Source: Sipunculus nudus (lineage: Eukaryota; Annelida; Sipuncula; Golfingiida; Sipunculidae). Taken from it: a stretch of DNA of 64,000 nt. The stretch covers positions 22,419,867-22,483,866 of the forward strand of contig CM049308.1 of assembly GCA_026874595.1 (NCBI GenBank). Direction: 5' to 3'. Position numbers and translations under genes: made by a program. Numbering within the stretch: position 1 is the first letter of the stretch; each line of letters opens with the position of its first letter. Shown piece by piece: positions 11,801-23,959 of this stretch. Under the pieces are notes generated by a model that was not told the origin of the DNA, did not search any database, and saw only the letters and a list, made by a program, of their open reading frames with translations.

Positions 11801-14681
11801 TGAAGTCATGACTTTGATTTAAAAACAAAATAAACTGTAAATATTTCATACTTAAATTTTCTTTCTTTTTCAAATTTTTATGCAGAGTGGTAAGAAATAT
11901 AACCACAGTGACATTGTAATAGGTCCACCAAAAAAAATTGTTCTGCAGGACCTATGCTCTTGTTTAATATGGGTCGCATTTTTTGAAGCCAGAAACCAAG
12001 GTCGTGCTAATTTATCCTTATGCCTCATAAAGTGTTTTTAAAGTCATTGCAGAATAGAGGCTAAACTATGTTCATATGCACTATTGCAAGAATTGAAACT
12101 TGGGGTAGGACGTAGCCTAGTGGTTAAGGCATTGGACTTTGGAGCTGGAGGTCCTTTGTTTAAAGCCCGCCAGTGCCTCAGTGGCATAATGGTGATATTT
12201 CGTTGTAGAACCTCAGAGATTTGCTCTAATATCTCAATGACAGGATCTGACCTCTGGATTAATCCTATCCTCATCCATATAAAACCTGAAATCCAGAAGG
12301 CATAATAATAACATAACATTCTTATCATATGGATACCTTCACCCTCATTTAATAGACATTGCCACCAACAGGTTATGGAAATATCCTTAAAAAAAAAAAA
12401 GAATTGTCATGAAACCTATTTTGTGTTCTTCTTGCAAGAAGGCAAATCCTAGGTTTGTCTTTACTGGACCGGATACTGTTTAATAATTTGCCTTTTCACT
12501 TGGTGGTTTTGTCCTGGAGTCTGTAGAACTTTTTGTTTTTATGGTTATACCTATCATGATGATTCTTTGAAATTTTCATTTTCAACAGGAGCCAAGGGGA
12601 GAAATAAAAACCAGAATTAACCTAGGTTTATGGAACAGAGAGTCACATCTAGAATGGATCCTGGCACACCCATCGAAGAAACCAAAAAAACATGGTAATA
12701 AAAGGTAGGTGCCTTTTCAAGAAACCACCGAAAAACATTATGATAAAAGATAGGTGCTATTCCAAATGAACCATTAAAAGCAAGCTGTCCTATGAGGACC
12801 TCTCACTTGGTCTCTAGAGCCTGAAATAGATAGACATGAGGTTATCGGTGTCAGTGAAAGGGCTAATAACCTGGTGAATAGAACTGCCTCTAATAAGACA
12901 CGCTTAGTCATTGTGATGTGTTAAGGAGCTTAACGTTAATCTACATAGAAGGAAACCTGGTAGAACCTGACGTGATTGTATAGCTCTTTAATTTTCACAT
13001 TTTACCCAAGGACTGGCAGTGTAATTTGTTTTGGCTGAATAATTATAACCATTACAAATTTGGACACAGACCTTTTGGCCATTTTGTTGCTCTCTCAACC
13101 CAGGAGTGGATAGTACTGGTCATGGGCAGCAGGCAAATGTAGAATAAATGGCCTTCTAGCGCCTATAATGGCTGCTTGTGTTACATGCTCTCCAGGGGGC
13201 CTAGAAAAGCTGCAAGTATGAACAGGCACAGAAGGACCTCAAAGTGAAAATTGGATGAGACTGATATCTGGCTATAAATCCCACCTTTACCTTTAAGTTA
13301 TATATAAATACCTTAGGTAAAACTTGTAAGCTATAGCTTGTAGGCTAAATTAGGTGACTCAGTTATAACATCACACCAACAGATTTAACATTCAGAATCA
13401 GATATGGACATTTTTTAAAAATATATGTATATTTATTTTTTTTATATTGCAGATTTCTAATTCAGTATTATTCTATGGGTGATTTTTGTGAAGAAACCAA
13501 AAGGGATCGAAAGGTGGAAGTAAAATTAAGGTAAGAGAATACAAGGTTTTTCAAAGATTATACTTTTTATCTCCAGATATTCTTTGTCATGGATGATCAG
13601 TTACAGCTCAATTTTGGTATTTAATAAAAAAAAAAAAAATGCATGTATTTATGTTTATACATATATGGGAGACAAAAATCAGTTGTAATTTCACAATTAA
13701 TTGTCAGTAAAAGTTGGTTGACCTCTATGAGTAAGAAATTTCTGATCAACTATACACCTGAAATCTTCTCAGTTGATAGACAGGCTTTCATATTGGCTAA
13801 TATATATAATATTGTCATGACCTTTATGTTTTTAAAGTCGGCTTAGGTATGAATCTGTTATTACGCACAGATTTTTCTAAAGTCTGTACACGAAAATCTT
13901 AAAAAAGCATACCTTCTGTCATTATATAGCCTAACTTCTGCCAAAAACTGTAATTGACTATGGCAATGAAAGATCCACCATTGGATCATCTGCATCAACA
14001 AACTAATTGTCTGTTATAATCAATAGAAGTACTGGTAATTGCATTATATTTCCCTGTAGCTGAATACCTTTTTTAACTTATAAATTGATTTTTATATTCA
14101 TAAATTCCATACATTTCAGATGTACAAATGGTGATAGTAATGCACATTCTATAGGAATATACTTAATAGAACCAGCAACTTGTGAATATCAGCTAGTGGT
14201 GAGTAGTTACAAAAGCAATGAATACTTAAACGTGAAATTTGTGTGTATGTTTAAAGAACTTTGTAAAGCCAATGTATTTTTATTAAAAGAAATTGTAACT
14301 TGACAGTCCAAGAGACTGTGGATCTGTTTGATTGTACTAAATGTATTGTTGCCATCAGTAAAATTTCCTATTACTCACTTAACTATTTTGTAACTTTATT
14401 AAGTACACCTATTTTTTAAACATTCTTTGTTCTACATGACCTGGTTAAGGAAATTTACGTCAAATGAGTATATGCTACATATTTTGACGAGAGCTGTGAG
14501 CTGGAGTAATTTTTTTAATGTAATTTTATTTTAGTTACCAGAAGTCATATCATATTTTTCTCAATGTATGAATGTTTCGTAATATTTTATTTTGTTTCTC
14601 TTTCAGGTTGAGTCCCCCATATTTTGCACTTTGATAGACCAGGCTGATGAATACGGTTTACTACATGATCCAGAGATCTAG
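2152..14681 (+). CDS. ERLEC1: ERLEC1 (erlectin / XTP3-B), 3' nine coding exons, partial at 5' end
   Basis: Endoplasmic reticulum lectin with mannose-6-phosphate-receptor-homology (MRH) domains; known ERLEC1 binds misfolded glycoproteins and SEL1L for ER-associated degradation. Exons: 2152-2369, 5634-5754, 7953-8039, 9334-9474, 11454-11513, 12589-12704, 13453-13530, 14120-14198, 14607-14681 (stop TAG). All junctions are AG...GT and phases agree, giving 324 C-terminal residues. Human ERLEC1 is 483 long, so the signal peptide and most of MRH1 lie upstream of the window. Exons 1-2 finish MRH1 (NGTPC-like [25 protein letters not shown]). The third visible exon is an acidic D/E linker with eight consecutive Asp. 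The rest is MRH2: [54 protein letters not shown], retaining the Gln, Arg, Glu and Tyr expected in the sugar pocket. The protein ends HDPEI, with no KDEL signal. Confidence 0.93.
2430..2632. repeat. TAA-rich microsatellite followed by (TA)n
   Basis: An imperfect taa/aat trinucleotide tract (about 2438-2540) is followed by a pure (TA)n tract (about 2579-2632). Both lie in the first visible ERLEC1 intron just downstream of the exon ending at 2369. Confidence 0.9.
2708..2824. mobile_element. 117-bp palindromic MITE, TA target duplication
   Basis: The left arm cggttagtttgatttcac is mirrored by the right arm, whose reverse complement reads cagttagtttgacttcat. The arms continue inward through tttgtgcg for about 33 bp with few mismatches. 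The element is flanked by TA at 2706-2707 and 2825-2826, as expected for a Tc1/mariner-type non-autonomous element. It has no coding capacity and lies in an ERLEC1 intron. Confidence 0.7.
2845..2920. repeat. (TA)n / tataaa microsatellite
   Basis: TA runs interrupted every 18 bp or so by an extra aa, directly after the MITE at 2708-2824. Confidence 0.9.
3128..4500 (+). repeat. Interspersed repeat, family R2, with two direct ~660-bp units
   Basis: The head agctcagctgactataagt / catctgagctatag is followed by ccgtccgtcc-like tracts. Two diverged direct units follow, about 3230-3890 and 3900-4500. Both contain the sequences gactgcctaatatcaaaacc, catgccagaaat and ttatgggcccaaacataatg in the same order. 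Shorter relatives with the same head are at 8127-8433 and near 22480. No coding frame is evident. It lies in an ERLEC1 intron. Confidence 0.75.
4501..5633. other. ERLEC1 intron remainder with a fragment ending in a family R2 terminus
   Basis: Low-complexity AT-rich intron with a C-run near 4660. At 5575-5612 lies the motif gagcgccgtgacccatagg followed by tcccttg. The same terminal motif occurs near 8405-8433 and, inverted, near 24550. It lies only about 20 bp before the acceptor of the exon at 5634, so repeat-derived sequence abuts the polypyrimidine tract. Confidence 0.5.
5798..6123. mobile_element. hAT-type MITE (GGGCAAACT termini), 326 bp
   Basis: The left end caaagatgggcaaactatgg and the right end (reverse complement cagaggtgggcaaacttt) form inverted repeats. 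Subterminal ggcctgctgg occurs on both sides. These are the classic ends of non-autonomous hAT elements. The flanks agttactt / agttataa share five bases and may be a decayed 8-bp target duplication. It lies in an ERLEC1 intron. Confidence 0.75.
6124..7369. other. ERLEC1 intron, no feature seen
   Basis: AT-rich intron with a short C-run near 6950. Neither a coding exon nor a structured repeat could be recognised. Confidence 0.5.
7370..7800 (+). repeat. Two dispersed repeat segments shared with the SelJ locus
   Basis: 7370-7565 resembles 30895-31080 (shared ttctaaaatcattt, cttactcctg, taccatgca). 7600-7800 resembles 35420-35620 (shared ctctggtc, gtaaacagacaca-like and gttgactgtg-like blocks). 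These are diverged dispersed repeats in intron sequence. Confidence 0.6.
8127..8433 (+). repeat. Short copy of interspersed family R2
   Basis: The head cgctcagctgactgtaactg plus cacctgagctatag matches the head at 3128. The end carries gagcaccatgacccatggg followed by tcccttg. With both ends visible, this copy defines the family as roughly 300 bp or longer. Confidence 0.65.
8791..8878. repeat. (TA)n microsatellite
   Basis: Nearly pure (TA)n in an ERLEC1 intron; both strands translate as spurious YIYI peptides. Confidence 0.95.
8925..9240 (+). repeat. Interspersed repeat, family R1 units
   Basis: Units carry taatgaggtcagaggtcacc and taactaggtcagaggt, matching the units at 1780-1960 and 34440-34620. 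It ends about 95 bp before the ERLEC1 exon at 9334. Confidence 0.7.
9955..10075. repeat. SINE-like fragment
   Basis: acttgctatatacaaagcaa followed by a purine stretch and gactgcagtga resembles the sequences at 45115-45182 and 55028-55112 (ccttgctatacaaggcagcg ... gactgcagt). The most complete member, near 55100, carries a tRNA-like ggcgcagcggtta on its minus strand. Confidence 0.45.
10205..11125. repeat. 23-bp minisatellite in an ERLEC1 intron
   Basis: About 38 copies of a unit near gctaaacacctgaagcgttt aaa. The first two thirds are regular; the last third decays to longer spacers (aaatgcatgtggttgtttgaag-like). Each unit contains a short inverted pair, aaacac and gtgttt, so single strands could fold locally. 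It ends about 330 bp upstream of the exon at 11454. Confidence 0.92.
12102..12310 (+). mobile_element. tRNA-derived SINE
   Basis: A tRNA-like head has a box A at gtagcctagtggttaaggc and a box B-like gtttaaagcccgcc about 50 bp on. It is followed by a roughly 130-bp body ending in taataataacataac. This is typical SINE architecture. It lies in the intron before the exon at 12589. Confidence 0.65.
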
Positions 14682-17600
14682 TGAATAAGCCTGAATAATT
14701 GTCACATATTAACAGTGTTTTATGTCTTTACTGGTATTTATTTCAAATGTAACTGAAATGTTTGATTAACACTTTTATAAGGAACTTCATCAAATAGTCT
14801 GGGACATCAGACATGAAATTTTATAGAATGCAGAATGGTAAACTAATGTGCCAAAACTGTAAACAATGGGTATCCCTGGACGATACACTGTGGTTCACTT
14901 CATTTTCACTGTTTTCACATTCTCATTGTGAAACAATGGTACCTATTTTGCAATCATATTTCCATTATCATTTTTATTATTTAATTTACACATCCTACCT
15001 ATTTGACACTCATGAGAAATTTCAGGAAATTCCCTGATATCAGGAAATCATTTAAAACATCATGAAATTTCATTGGATTCCAAGCACTAAGCCTACCACA
15101 GTATTGAACTGAATAAACCTTTGGAAGGCAAACTGGACTTTTATCAGATGTCACATTACAGGAATATGCAGAATAAACATTACAATCATTTTTCTTTTTT
15201 ATTAATGTAAATAAGGATAATCATGTGCGTAAAGTGTTAGAAATTTTTGTTTATTACAAAGTGTCACAGAATGCCTCTTCAGCATAACAGGATATAAACG
15301 TATTGTGATCCACAGTGTTGAGACTTTTAAAAAAAATTGGTTTATTATTTAGAGATTTATTTTTGGTTTAATATTTTGTCTTGTCTATTCGAATAATTTT
15401 ACATGTGTCAGTTTTGGAAATCACTGAATGTGCCTTGTAATCTTGGAATGACAGTCACATGGATTAAATTGTGAATTTTACGTTTCCCAAACATGTTTTT
15501 TCTTTAAATATTTCATAATGTAGTCATTATCATAAGGTAGTTTATGATACTAGTATATGGTTTTGTTACATATTCATGTCTCAGGTGTTTGCCGGAGTAA
15601 ATTTAAACCTACAGTGTAATCAGGGATATATTAATAGTTAACGTGCTGAAAAGGATTTTGATCTTGTCCAGACAAAAATGAGAATGTGTAAACATGGTAT
15701 ATGACCAAAAGATTTCTGTTTTAGATGAATGGCACTAGACTCAAGTTTCCCAGTTTTATAAAATTTTCACTTGATGTAGTAAAACATTATATATTGATAA
15801 CAGAATGCATGTTCTGGTTGGATTAGTTTGAGTCCATTCCACCTCAAGGTATTGCAGTAATGTTTAAGGTTATCAGTTTGTCATTAGGTTGTTAATTGTA
15901 ATGAAGGAAGGAAACATCTTAGTAATCCAAATAGAAAAAAAATTCCTTACCATCCCCAAAAATTGTTGTAATATATAAATGCAATGTAATCTTCAAGACT
16001 GTTTGTAGTTTGATAACATTTGAAGACAGTGACACAAGTTCATTCATCACATGCACAAATATTTGTCACAGGCACTTATTGGATTTAAGTTGTTGTAAAT
16101 ATTCAGAAAAAGTACCAAAATAGCAAACATTACCATACGTGACACCAGTGCACTCCGTGGTGCAAACTACATGTATTGGATTAGTATCATCAGATGTCCC
16201 TGTACATGTATTGATGATATTTTATCATTGATTTTTAAGAAGTCTCTCAGGGTTCTTGGGAATGAAGGTGAAACATCAGTTGTATTAAACATTGTGTTGG
16301 CTATTTTGGAGAACCCTTAATTTGACATGTAGCCTGTGACATCAAAGATTTAGTGTATTCAAAATGGCAGCTCCCATGAGCCGTTTCAAGAAACTAGGAG
16401 AAATAAACCTGTCACTATCAGGGATCAATAAGGGTGCGGATATGTGACATGAAAGTGTGCAGGTGAAAACCTTGTAGCAAGGGGGCATGTAGTGGTACTG
16501 TGTAGAGAGGAATAATGCTTTTTTGGACCATGCCCAAATTCTCAAATTATAGTAGAAATGTGAAATAAACTTTAATGAAAAAAAGTTTGGTTATTTTTCA
16601 GTTAAGAAGGCAGAACATTGAAAAGGAAAGTAAGGGGTATATATATTTTGTACCTATGGCCAGTAAAGCATTGCTATGGATACAGTATTGTGAGACCAAT
16701 GCTTTAATAAGCCCTGCATATATCAGAACATGATAACTATATGATGAAAAATCATAAATGTATAATATTACTGTCAATATTTTCATCTTACATGAGCTCT
16801 TCATTAGACATGAGCCTCTTTTTCAGTTTATTCCAAATTTTTCAAAAGAGATGAAATTACAGCACACGGGTCATAAAAAAAACAGTAAATGCCTCCTAGT
16901 TGACCCAAATATAGAACATTTAACCTCAAAATGACCATATCCTGTGTGATATTTTATCTTTAATGTCTTATCATAATTTTACCAGTATTTTATCATTATC
17001 ATTATATCAGTATTTTCAGTAACAATCATGACATATCATCTAACAGTCACTAGGCAAGGAAGCCACCCTTTTATCACATTCTTCATCATGTATTTAGTGT
17101 GTGGAAAACAAGTTGTCTAGACCAGGACTTGTACCCATATCTTTACAGGTCTGTAAACTGCTGTACGGTAGCCTTGTTAAGGATCCAAAATGCTTGTCTG
17201 TTATTGCACTATATATAATAGTATGTAACACCACTATAAGTAGTAACTTGGCACTGTAAGTAAATGTAAAGCCAAAATAATGGTGTAAATATATTCAGGC
17301 GTTTTATGTAAATATTATGTTAAGATAAGAGGAAGAACAATGATTTTTCTCCATTCAAAGGGTTTGTTTTTCCTTGAAAAGTATTCACAAGAAAACACAA
17401 TAATTAATCCAGGGGGGGGGGGGGGGTAATTTCAAATATCTTTTTATCTGTATGGAAGGTTTGATTTTTTTTTTTCAAAAGAAAACATGTAGACAGGTCA
17501 AAACAGCTCATATATGATGGGAGTATTTCATTTCAGTATTTCTTTTGTTTATTATGTTCTTTTAAATTATGTTCTTATAGGTTTAAATATTTCATATCAT

Positions 17601-17945
17601 TGTCTTAAGCAATGGTAATTTATGTTCAAGGTTTATATAACTCTTTGTAAAATGTCTCGTGATTGGTTAAAAAATCTGTAAAGCAGTAAGTTGACACATC
17701 ACTTTAACCAAGCAGAAGATGTTTTGCAAATGAAAGATGAGGTGCCTGTAATGTACATTTAAATAGGACTTGCATTAAAGTTACCTATGTCGGATCATCT
17801 TGCTTATATGTGGAACTTCTCTACAAGTATATTCCTGCTTTGGTAGGTTTTGGCCGGTTTGGGGGTACAGCTATACAGGGGGTTTATAAACGGGTTGTAA
17901 CAACACTTGTGTGATTTAGAAATAAAATTGATAAATAACATCAGC
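14682..17945 (+). other. ERLEC1 3' UTR and downstream sequence
   Basis: The sequence is AT-rich with no exon seen. AATAAA-type signals occur near 15110, 15170 and 16563, and a cluster lies near 17922-17936 (aataaaattgataaataa). The 3' UTR could therefore be about 0.5 kb or up to 3.2 kb; RNA evidence would decide. A dispersed repeat lies inside it at 16340-16565. Confidence 0.55.
16340..16565 (+). repeat. Dispersed repeat shared with 33110-33325
   Basis: Shared blocks in the same order: gactaggaga-like / aactaggagaaat, acctgtca, gtgacatgaaag / gtgacacaagta, caagggggcatgt / caaggggtcatgt, tcctcaaattatagta-like. One copy is in ERLEC1 downstream sequence and one in a SelJ intron. Confidence 0.6.
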
Positions 17946-18689
17946 CTTGATTAAAGTGTTAATGAATGTGTGTGTTGTGTGTACCATGTTGTAAACGTTA
18001 AATGAATGGGTGGATCCTCCCACTATACAGGGAGCGACGGCGTCATAACCTTGGAGAAAATATTTTCGGTTAATTTGATTTTAGTCTTTTTATAAGCCTC
18101 AGCCTGTACATATAGGCTGAATGACTATTGTCACATGTCTCAGTCTGAGGATTACAGGATGGATTGTAGGATCATTTACAGCTGCATCAGTCTAGTGGCG
18201 CCACCTACAATTTCTAATTATTTAAAATATCAATATTTTTATTATCTCAAAATTTTATCATGTTAACGGAATATCAGAAAATGATAAGCATTTCATATAT
18301 TCAGGGCATTTGTATACCAACAAATTAATTTTCAAGATCAAAGAGGCATCGCCTTTACCTACTGTTCAAGGTCACAGGGCTATTATAGAAAACGTCGTGA
18401 TTGCCAGTTCTGAGAAGAAATCACAACAACTTCCACATCTCTTAGAAAATCTTATGCTTAACAAATGCTTAACAAAACTCATGGTTAAACTGGAGAAAAA
18501 ACAGCACAAAACTTCACAAAAGCAATCACAGAAGGCTAGAAACGGCAACAACAGCACAATGATGCGACTAAAAGTAACTTGGAAAAAAAACCAGTTATAC
18601 TAGCATTATCACAACTTACATGTTCATAAAATTATAATATTCAAAACAAAGTTTAAAACACCAAAGAAAGTTAAACAAGTTGGTAGACG

Positions 18690-19140
18690 AACATTCATCA
18701 GCCCTTAAGGGGGGCTACACATATGCACATAAAGCTAGCATTCAATACATGCGTATGCGGTATACGTATTCACTATATGCATATGCAGTACATGTGCATA
18801 AATGCAGCTATAAAACGGACGCCTGTGATTCCATTCATGCTTATGCAGTATGTATGCAACACAATTGGACCTACTGTGTATGAGTAGAGAAGTCATCTGC
18901 CAGAGGAATCACTGAAGTCAAAATGTGGAATTTCCACGTCCGTTAGTACCGTTACCGTGCGTTTGCGTGTTCACTCGCTACCCTGATCGAAACGTGCTGC
19001 TATTCGCATACATATATATACAATTACGTACTGCGTACGCATGTATGGAATCATTACAAGAGAATATATGTCCGGTTCCCAGCTGCTTTCGCATACGTAA
19101 CGTACTATATAGGCATATATGTATATATGTTTCGGCGAAG
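18690..19140. repeat. Dispersed repeat with alternating tatgc/gcata palindromes
   Basis: Rich in self-complementary gcatac/gtatgc words. The stretch 18925-19140 resembles 36530-36740 (shared accgt, gtgctgc, cgtactgc, gagaatat, agctgc). It probably belongs to a transposon family with palindromic subterminal sequence. I see no coding region in 17946-19451; the reading frame near 18310-18603 has no supporting features. Confidence 0.5.
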
Positions 19141-22100
19141 AAACAGTTTGGATGTCACCAGGGGCGTCAATATGGGGGGGGGGGATTTCCAGGATAAATT
19201 TTACCATATAAGTTAATGTAGTTAGCCGTAGGCCTACTTTAACATTAAAAAAATACAATCAGTCTAGATCAACAGGCCAGCCGCTCCCGCTACTTGGTTT
19301 CATTAACAATAAATATAGCAAACAATTTAGTGTTTTTCCATGGGCATTGAAATTATTGGAATTTGTTAAGAGTATTCTATTTTATCCTGTTTTTGTTGTT
19401 TCCTTTGAACTTAGACATATGAATTAACGATTTGATATATCTATTATGAAGCAGGGGCGTAGCCAGAGGGGGGCCGCAGTGGGCCATGCCCCCCCCCCCC
19501 CCCCGGTTGCATCCAGTCTCGCCGTCCTTTCGGAATTTCACTTACTCTTATACTTATATATATATATATATGCATTAAATGGCATTTGCTATCAGAAGGG
19601 GATCAAGAGAGGGCGCCTTCGGCGCGCGGCCCCCTGTTGAGCTGCAATATCTCTCATTTTATCCATTTCCCAATTTTCGTGGTTAATTTTCGTTTTTTTT
19701 TCATATTTCTTTTTATTAATTAGCAATTAGCTTTTATTTAAGTTATCTGTCGTTTATTACTCTGCAAATTCATTAGTTAAGGATGAGGATATTTATCTAA
19801 TTGCTCGATCCTCTGTTAATACCTTACTCTCGATCTGTGCTCCTAGGAGTCCTGTGTGCTGTCGAGACCAGGGATCCCGGTAAAATTTCGTTTAACAAAA
19901 TTAAACATAACACACAACATATCAGTTATTTCACTCCGAGATTACATTTAAAAGATAATATCTTGCAAGTTATAAACGTAAATGCGCATTTGCGCCTTTG
20001 ACTTTAACATGTTGAAAACGATTGAAATTTTATATCCTAATTTTGAAGAAATATATATATATTAAATATTGAACCTGTCTACAGTTTGACTACTTACGCA
20101 AAGACATGAGGGAACAGATTTTACGGGAACAGGAAATCCTCATTTTTTTGTAAACATTGCCTCAAAATGTGCTCTTTACCTGTTTACATTGCATATTCCC
20201 AAAACAGGGGGGGGGGGGGATACCCCCTCCCATACCCTCCCCATGTACCTAAAACTACACTGTAAAAATCCAGGTGTTCATTTGGCGTTTTTAGCGTTCA
20301 GGATGTTAACATTTCAACACCAGGCATTTTTCTAAAAACACAAAGCATTTATCAGAAAACACAAATGTGCGTTTATTTTCCAACACGGCGTTGATTGGCA
20401 AGTCTTGCTGATATATTTCACAATACATTCTTTAAAATCACGTTTAAATGTTCTTTATAAGTTTTCAGTCGGTTCAGAAATCACAGGAAGCATCGCTAAA
20501 TTAATAAATAAATTGTAAAAATCAGGCCATTTTCATTGTAGGGGAATAAAGCACAGGAATACAATATAAAACGTTCGTTTAGGGATATTTATATGCGTGT
20601 ATTGTTTTGAAAAGGGTGTATATTTAATCAAATTTGTTTATCTTTTAAGCAAACTTTGACAACACTTAAAATAGTGATGAAACCTTATATCGTAATATCA
20701 ACGCGTTCGATGGAATGGCTTTTTCTACACAGAGCGTTTTTATCTGACGGATATTTTTTAACACCAGGCGTTTATAAATCTACTTTATAAAATTAGTTTA
20801 CGCTACTGCCGCTAGACGTCCATACCTTCAGTCGTCACGTGTCATTGTCACATGATACAACCCGCGCGCAGCACAAAGCAGACGAGAGAAAGAACGCGTG
20901 TAGTCTACAAGTGCTGCAGAAGCCGTTTTACGTAAGTACCAAGTAATCTGGTGAGTATAGAATGAAATATGAATTGTTCTTGAATAATGCCAATGTTGGT
21001 AGCAGGTTGTTTTTATTGGCAATGGCGATTCAAGCCAGTTTACTCCCGTGCCTTATAAACAAGTGGTGCGGGCCCAACATATCTCCCGCTGGACCTAGCC
21101 GATCTTGATTTGTGCTGCTTTTCATTTCACGAGTATACACGGAAAAAGGATATCAGAAACATATTATTTCAAATTTCCCATCGGCATTTTTCTTAGATGG
21201 CTTCAATAAATAAAGATTCAGATGGATGGGTTTCTCAAACCCACCAGTTCAGAATGGGGAACTGAAGATGGCGGCATCAGCGTCATTTCCGGTTGGGGAA
21301 CTCCCCCCCCCCCCCCCCGCACAAACACATACACACACACCCACCACTCCCCAACATGGAAAAAAGTATTAAAAACTCATCAGACCAAGCCCCACTTCTG
21401 AAAGGGAGGACAAAACCCAAGTCACTCTATGTAAACACACAAACATGGTCTTCTGTATCAGTTTTACAAAGTCTAAGCAGTTTACTTTCTCTTAAAGTTT
21501 AATGATAAGATTTATTTTAGGCTTTCGTTTAAGACCGGAAGAGTAATGTGTGGTTACTTTGAAAAAAAATATGGTCACTGGTACACCCTGTAATATCAGT
21601 TGACAATTTACATAATAAAAAAAAATTAAAATGTTATATGTTGATTCTAGCCAGGTTTATATATATAGTATTTTATAGTAAACTCTGGAATGAAGTCAGT
21701 CTTTAATTCTAATCATAAATATATATCATATCTAATATCTAAATAATTATTTATTATCCTCTGAATATCGGGGGGGGGGGGGGGGTATGATTTCATTTAC
21801 CATACACCCTTGCTAAAAAGTGCGTTTGGGTGGGGGGGGGGGGGGGGCAGTATCTACCACTCTTACATATTAATGCTTCTGATAAGAAACCAGAAAAAAA
21901 ATAATAAAAACATAGTAATTATTTAAAACACATGCCTCATATAAATAAGTTTATAACATCTGTGTTTGGTGCTCTCTAAAAGAGAAACAATCTCAATATA
22001 AGTACAGCATTGCTACTTCGTGCAGCAGGTACCAATGGCTCTTTCTATTACATCAGGAACTGGCTCTGATAAGTAACAACATGCAGAGACATAAAGACGA

Positions 22101-23890
22101 CCTGATAGACCTGATAGATGCAGATTAGGCAAGGCCAGATCCTGGGACAGGTTGCAGAAAAAAAATGATCAAGGCAGCATCCTATAGCCCCAACAACAAC
22201 ATGGCACACAAAGAAGAATTGGATACCACCTGGGTAACCTCAATTAGTAGGAATATTAAGTAAGTTTTAATTTTTATACTTTTTTTATACTTTTTAGGGA
22301 TAAAATTATACTTTTTAATCCTTTTTTTCTATAATCATTATCTTCAGGTGGTGATTATAGGTCGTTTACCTGAACCAACTGAGTGCAGGGACATGCTCTG
22401 TCATTGTTTCATCATATTGTCCATTTAATTAGCGATAATATTTCTTTAACCTGATTTAACAGGTAAATCTAAGTTAATTGTTAGCTCAGCATACTGTAGG
22501 TCACCTGAGATATAGTGATCAGCCTTTGTCCATTGTATGATGTTTTTCTGTTAACAGGGCACAAATCCAAAATGTTTGACCTGCAAATTATTACGTAACA
22601 TCTAGGTAGGTCTTTGGTATATCACATGCCATATTTAGTCATTGTAACCTATAATCTGCAAGTTATGTGCTTCTGTGTGTTTTGAGTACTTTAAATAAGG
22701 CTTTAAAAACATCAATTTTGCATTCATCTCAAAATGAATGCATGGTTGTGAATTATCTGCACGTATATCCATATCACGATTCAAATAGTAGAACTAATCA
22801 GCCCCGCCAGTTCTTTAGAACTGTTGCTAACACAATCGCAAATTAGTAACATTTTGTGCTGATGCTGTATGAAATTCATACATCAGATATGTCGCTTTTG
22901 ATTGTATTGAATTTTCTGATTTTTTTAATATAAGCATCATAGATAGCCCTTTCAGTTGTGCATAATTGGTGTGACCATGATCACCATTTACATTCTCTTT
23001 ATTTTTATGCATTTTAATGATATGTTTTCAAACCTAGAAATCAGAGTTGAAATGTCACAATATCGATCCAGCTTAGAAACAAGTTTTTCGTTGTGAAGCA
23101 CAAATTGAAAGAACATGCATCCTTTAGGCATGTACATTATTCCTCTTACCTGCAGTGGACACATTTGCGAAAATTCTAAAAAAGCAGCAAGCTAAGTAAC
23201 TGTTGATAAATTTCAATATTTTTGTATACTGGTACCTGAAATATGTAGATAATTTACATATTTAATCTGTCTTCAAGCATATTGTTATACTAGGGCTCAT
23301 TCATTTTTAGATGAGGTCATTCAGTGTCCGAGGCTATGTAAAAGTTTGGGTAAAATTTTGGTATGACTTCAAAAAGCAGGAATATGAAGTGGTGTTGTCT
23401 TTGTTCTGTTTGGCAGATTCCTGAAGCTAGGATGCAAAAGCAGGTTGAAGTTAAACTTCCGAAAATCTACATAAATTGCAGCAACACACGATTGGTCAAA
23501 TACACCAAACACGCTAGATGCAGGAAATTCAAGATTAATACCAGTTATAGGTGTGTCCTTTATTATATCACTGAGGTTGGTATTGACTATCCAGGTAGAA
23601 AAGACATTATCCTAATTTATCAATGTAATTTTAATAATGTGATTTTATTCAGGGCATATATAGATAAGGGCCAGAAAATTAGTAAAATTGTTCATAGTTT
23701 GTCTAGAATTTAATTTTGAGCAATGGGACTTGAACTGGACCTTTAAAAAAAAATATTAATATACATATTTCCAGTGTGATTTAAGGATTTGGTACCCTCC
23801 TGGAAATAAAATAATTCATGTTTAGTGCTTATAAAAATGTACTAACAAGGCAGACATACAAACTGCCAATAAAAGAATAAGATAAATCAA

Positions 23891-23892
<2 letters not shown>

Positions 23893-23957
<65 letters not shown>
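23893..23957. repeat. (TA)n microsatellite
   Basis: Pure (TA)n inside the 6.9-kb nested element. Confidence 0.95.

Positions 23958-23959
<2 letters not shown>

Noticed and set aside
18310-18603. 97-residue Lys-rich frame downstream of ERLEC1
   Set aside because: Low-complexity composition in AT-rich DNA, overlapped by an open frame on the other strand, with no family match.
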